From: Neurospora crassa OR74A
Taxonomy: Eukaryota; Ascomycota; Sordariomycetes; Sordariales; Sordariaceae
Direction of reading: 5' to 3'
NCBI RefSeq assembly: GCF_000182925.2
Contig: NC_026502.1
Location: 2,294,001 to 2,358,000, forward strand
Length of the DNA stretch: 64,000 nt
The notes below the pieces were generated by a model. It was not told the DNA's origin. It saw only the letters and a program-made list of their open reading frames with translations, and searched no databases. Shown piece after piece: positions 62,506 through 64,000 of the stretch. Position numbers and translations under genes: made by a program. Numbering within the stretch: the first letter of the stretch is position 1; every line of letters starts with the position of its first letter.

Positions 62506-63453
62506 TTAAGCAGTAGCCTCCTTCATGAAGCTGTGGGAGTGAAATCGAGTTAGCTTTGCATTTTTTTTTGAGTGACAAATATAGGGGAGCAGCGCATGAC
62601 GTACGTGATGATGTCGTTCCTGTCCTTGTCCTTCTTGAGACCACCGAAGGCCATCTTGGTACCAGGGATGTACTTCTTGGGGTTCTCGAGGTACTCGAAG
62701 AGAGTGTTCTCGTCCCAGGTGATGCCCTTCTGCTTGTTGGCATCGGTGTAGGCGTAGCCGTCGACGGAGCCGGTCTTGCGGCCGAAGAGGCCGTGAAGAG
62801 CGGGGCCGATCTTGTTGCCGCCGCCCTCCTCAAGGGTGTGGCACTGAGCGCAACGGGTCTTGAAGAGGTTGGCACCCTTCTTGGAATCACCTGGTCGCAA
62901 GTTTTAGGTTAGAACGGCTGTTTATCGGCAAGATAGCAAAGCGCGGCTCTGATCATTCTGATATTATCTCGGTAGTCTCGGCCTCGACTGTCGTGGTCGT
63001 GGTGTCCAGGAGCAAGACCTTGATGGCTGGAGATCTGGTAGATGGTGGTGAGGGAAGTATGTCGTAGGGCAAGACATGCTCCGTGGCCTCAAGCCGACGT
63101 GGCCAATCTCCCATGACGGCGCGATTTCGCTCCGTCAAGTGATCGTGTTTACGAAACAAGGAGAAAATGCCGCGCAACCATCGGAGTCGGGATCGGAAAC
63201 CGAGGCCATGCTCGAGGTGCCCTGTCCATGGAGATGCTGAAGAAGCCGTGACCGAGGGGTGGTAGCCTCTTCTTCAACTCATGTGGACATTGCGAACACC
63301 CAATGGCTCAACCAGCGAAACTAAGACCGGCGGACGGGCGGATGACGTTGACGAGCCGGACCGCCGAGACAACAATAAAAGAAAGAGAGCGCGTGCGCAT
63401 CATGGCGTGGGTGAGGAGAGGAGAGTGGGATACATACCGGCAGAGAAGCCCAT
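62506..63453 (-). CDS. cyc-1: Cytochrome c
   Basis: Three exons (63453-63438, 62890-62605, 62530-62506) give 108 residues. The tiny first exon encodes MGFSA and the last one FMKEATA with the stop. The haem-binding CAQCH, the axial methionine in [10 protein letters not shown] and the core [19 protein letters not shown] are all present, with [13 protein letters not shown] before them. It carries electrons from complex III to cytochrome oxidase in the intermembrane space. As far as I recall this is the N. crassa cyc-1 sequence or nearly so. Intron 1 is 547 nt, about ten times the usual length in this window; intron 2 is 74 nt with a CTAAC branch. Reading the middle exon alone gives a wrong C-terminus that runs into intron 2. 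Confidence 0.97.
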
Positions 63454-64000
63454 TTTGACTGATTGGTTTATGAGGAAGCGTTAAAACCGCAAAGGTGTAT
63501 AGGGAATACTGGAAGTTGAGATGACTGAGAACAGGAAAGGGGAAAGGGAGAGGAAGAAAAAGCTCCGGTGAGGCGTAAGAAATAGTAGGAACAAAAAAGT
63601 TGCAAACCAAGAGTGGAAAGTGACGGGATCCCGGCCACACGGCGCCAGTCAGTATTGCAGCGTGCAATCCATGCAAGCCAGCCTCCCCCCGGCGTCCGCG
63701 CTCGCTGTCTCCAGAAAGCTGGCTGGCTGAACACCGCAACACGCTGAGGATCTTGATCCAACTTTTTTTTAGTCCTCAATGTGCTCACAGCTGGCAACCA
63801 CTCGCTGGCAACGCCCTCCAGCCAATCCCATGTGGCATTCGCAATCTCGAGCACCTTCGTTGACGATGACCTTGGCCAAGACGTGGACCGGAGCCACAGC
63901 CTGAGGCTGGAGAAGGCGGGTCTCATACAGCACATTGGCCAATGACGTGCCCAACGTTAGTCAGAGGCGCTCTTCGACGGCCATCGCTGCCGGGTCGGGG
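63454..64000. other. Upstream region of cytochrome c
   Basis: Probably the promoter and leader of the cytochrome c gene. A CCAAT word (minus strand) lies only a few bases upstream of the start codon, at about 63462. A double CCAAT palindrome is at 63934. No other gene is supported before the window ends. Confidence 0.5.
63934..63948 (-). promoter_or_regulatory. Double-CCAAT palindrome with adjoining TGACGT
   Basis: ATTGGCCAAT (63934-63943) is a perfect palindrome of two CCAAT boxes, and it overlaps a TGACGT half-CRE. CCAAT boxes bound by the Hap complex drive respiratory genes in fungi. The site lies about 480 bases upstream of the cyc-1 start; it could also serve a gene beyond the window. 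Confidence 0.4.

Noticed and set aside
1-64000. CRISPR arrays, prophage, 5S/18S/28S rRNA, intact transposons
   Set aside because: No spaced repeats, integrase or transposase frames, terminal repeats or rRNA sequence were seen on either strand.

Overview
The window looks like a chromosome arm of a filamentous ascomycete close to Neurospora (Sordariales). It has short introns of about 55-120 nt with GTA/GTG donors and CTAAC-like branch sites, CT-rich leaders, GC-rich codon use, many microsatellites, and kilobases of gene-free DNA between genes. The cytochrome c at the right end is, as far as I recall, essentially the Neurospora crassa cyc-1 product. I recall allantoicase (alc-1) and cyc-1 lying near each other in N. 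crassa, but I could not check this.

I support 14 protein genes, nearly all spliced. Left to right they are: alanine-glyoxylate aminotransferase (+, 20-1313); exportin-1/CRM1 (+, 3299-6940); a 9.7-kb gene-free stretch; a low-complexity, coiled-coil protein of unknown function (+, 16668-18280); an 8-kb gene-free stretch; a TBC-domain Rab GAP (-, 26350-30068); an ankyrin + DIL-domain protein (-, 33164-36058); allantoicase (-, 37053-38189); a cytochrome b561-type membrane protein (+, 39552-40455); a Chs7-type chitin synthase export chaperone (-, 41697-43001); a 5-kb gene-poor stretch; an MFS sugar porter with long cytosolic tails (+, 48144-50753); a single-pass Ser/Thr-rich membrane protein (-, 51124-52994); a small DUF1763/LYR-like protein whose last exon is easily missed (+, 53735-54196); a mitochondrial carrier (+, 56606-58105); the AAA ATPase Rix7 (+, 59212-61866); and cytochrome c (-, 62506-63453).

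The genes do not form a cluster or operon. They are mostly housekeeping functions: nuclear export, ribosome biogenesis, respiration, purine-nitrogen use, vesicle traffic, cell-wall enzyme export and sugar uptake. I see no prophage, CRISPR, intact transposon, rRNA gene or convincing tRNA gene, and no clear undescribed system. The most interesting points are: a Thr at the leptomycin-B cysteine position of CRM1; an unknown protein isolated between two large gene deserts; a 41-A/12-G homopolymer inside a TBC-gene intron; candidate GATA, telobox and CCAAT elements upstream of functionally fitting genes; and several stop-free introns of 3n length that could hide from ORF-based annotation.
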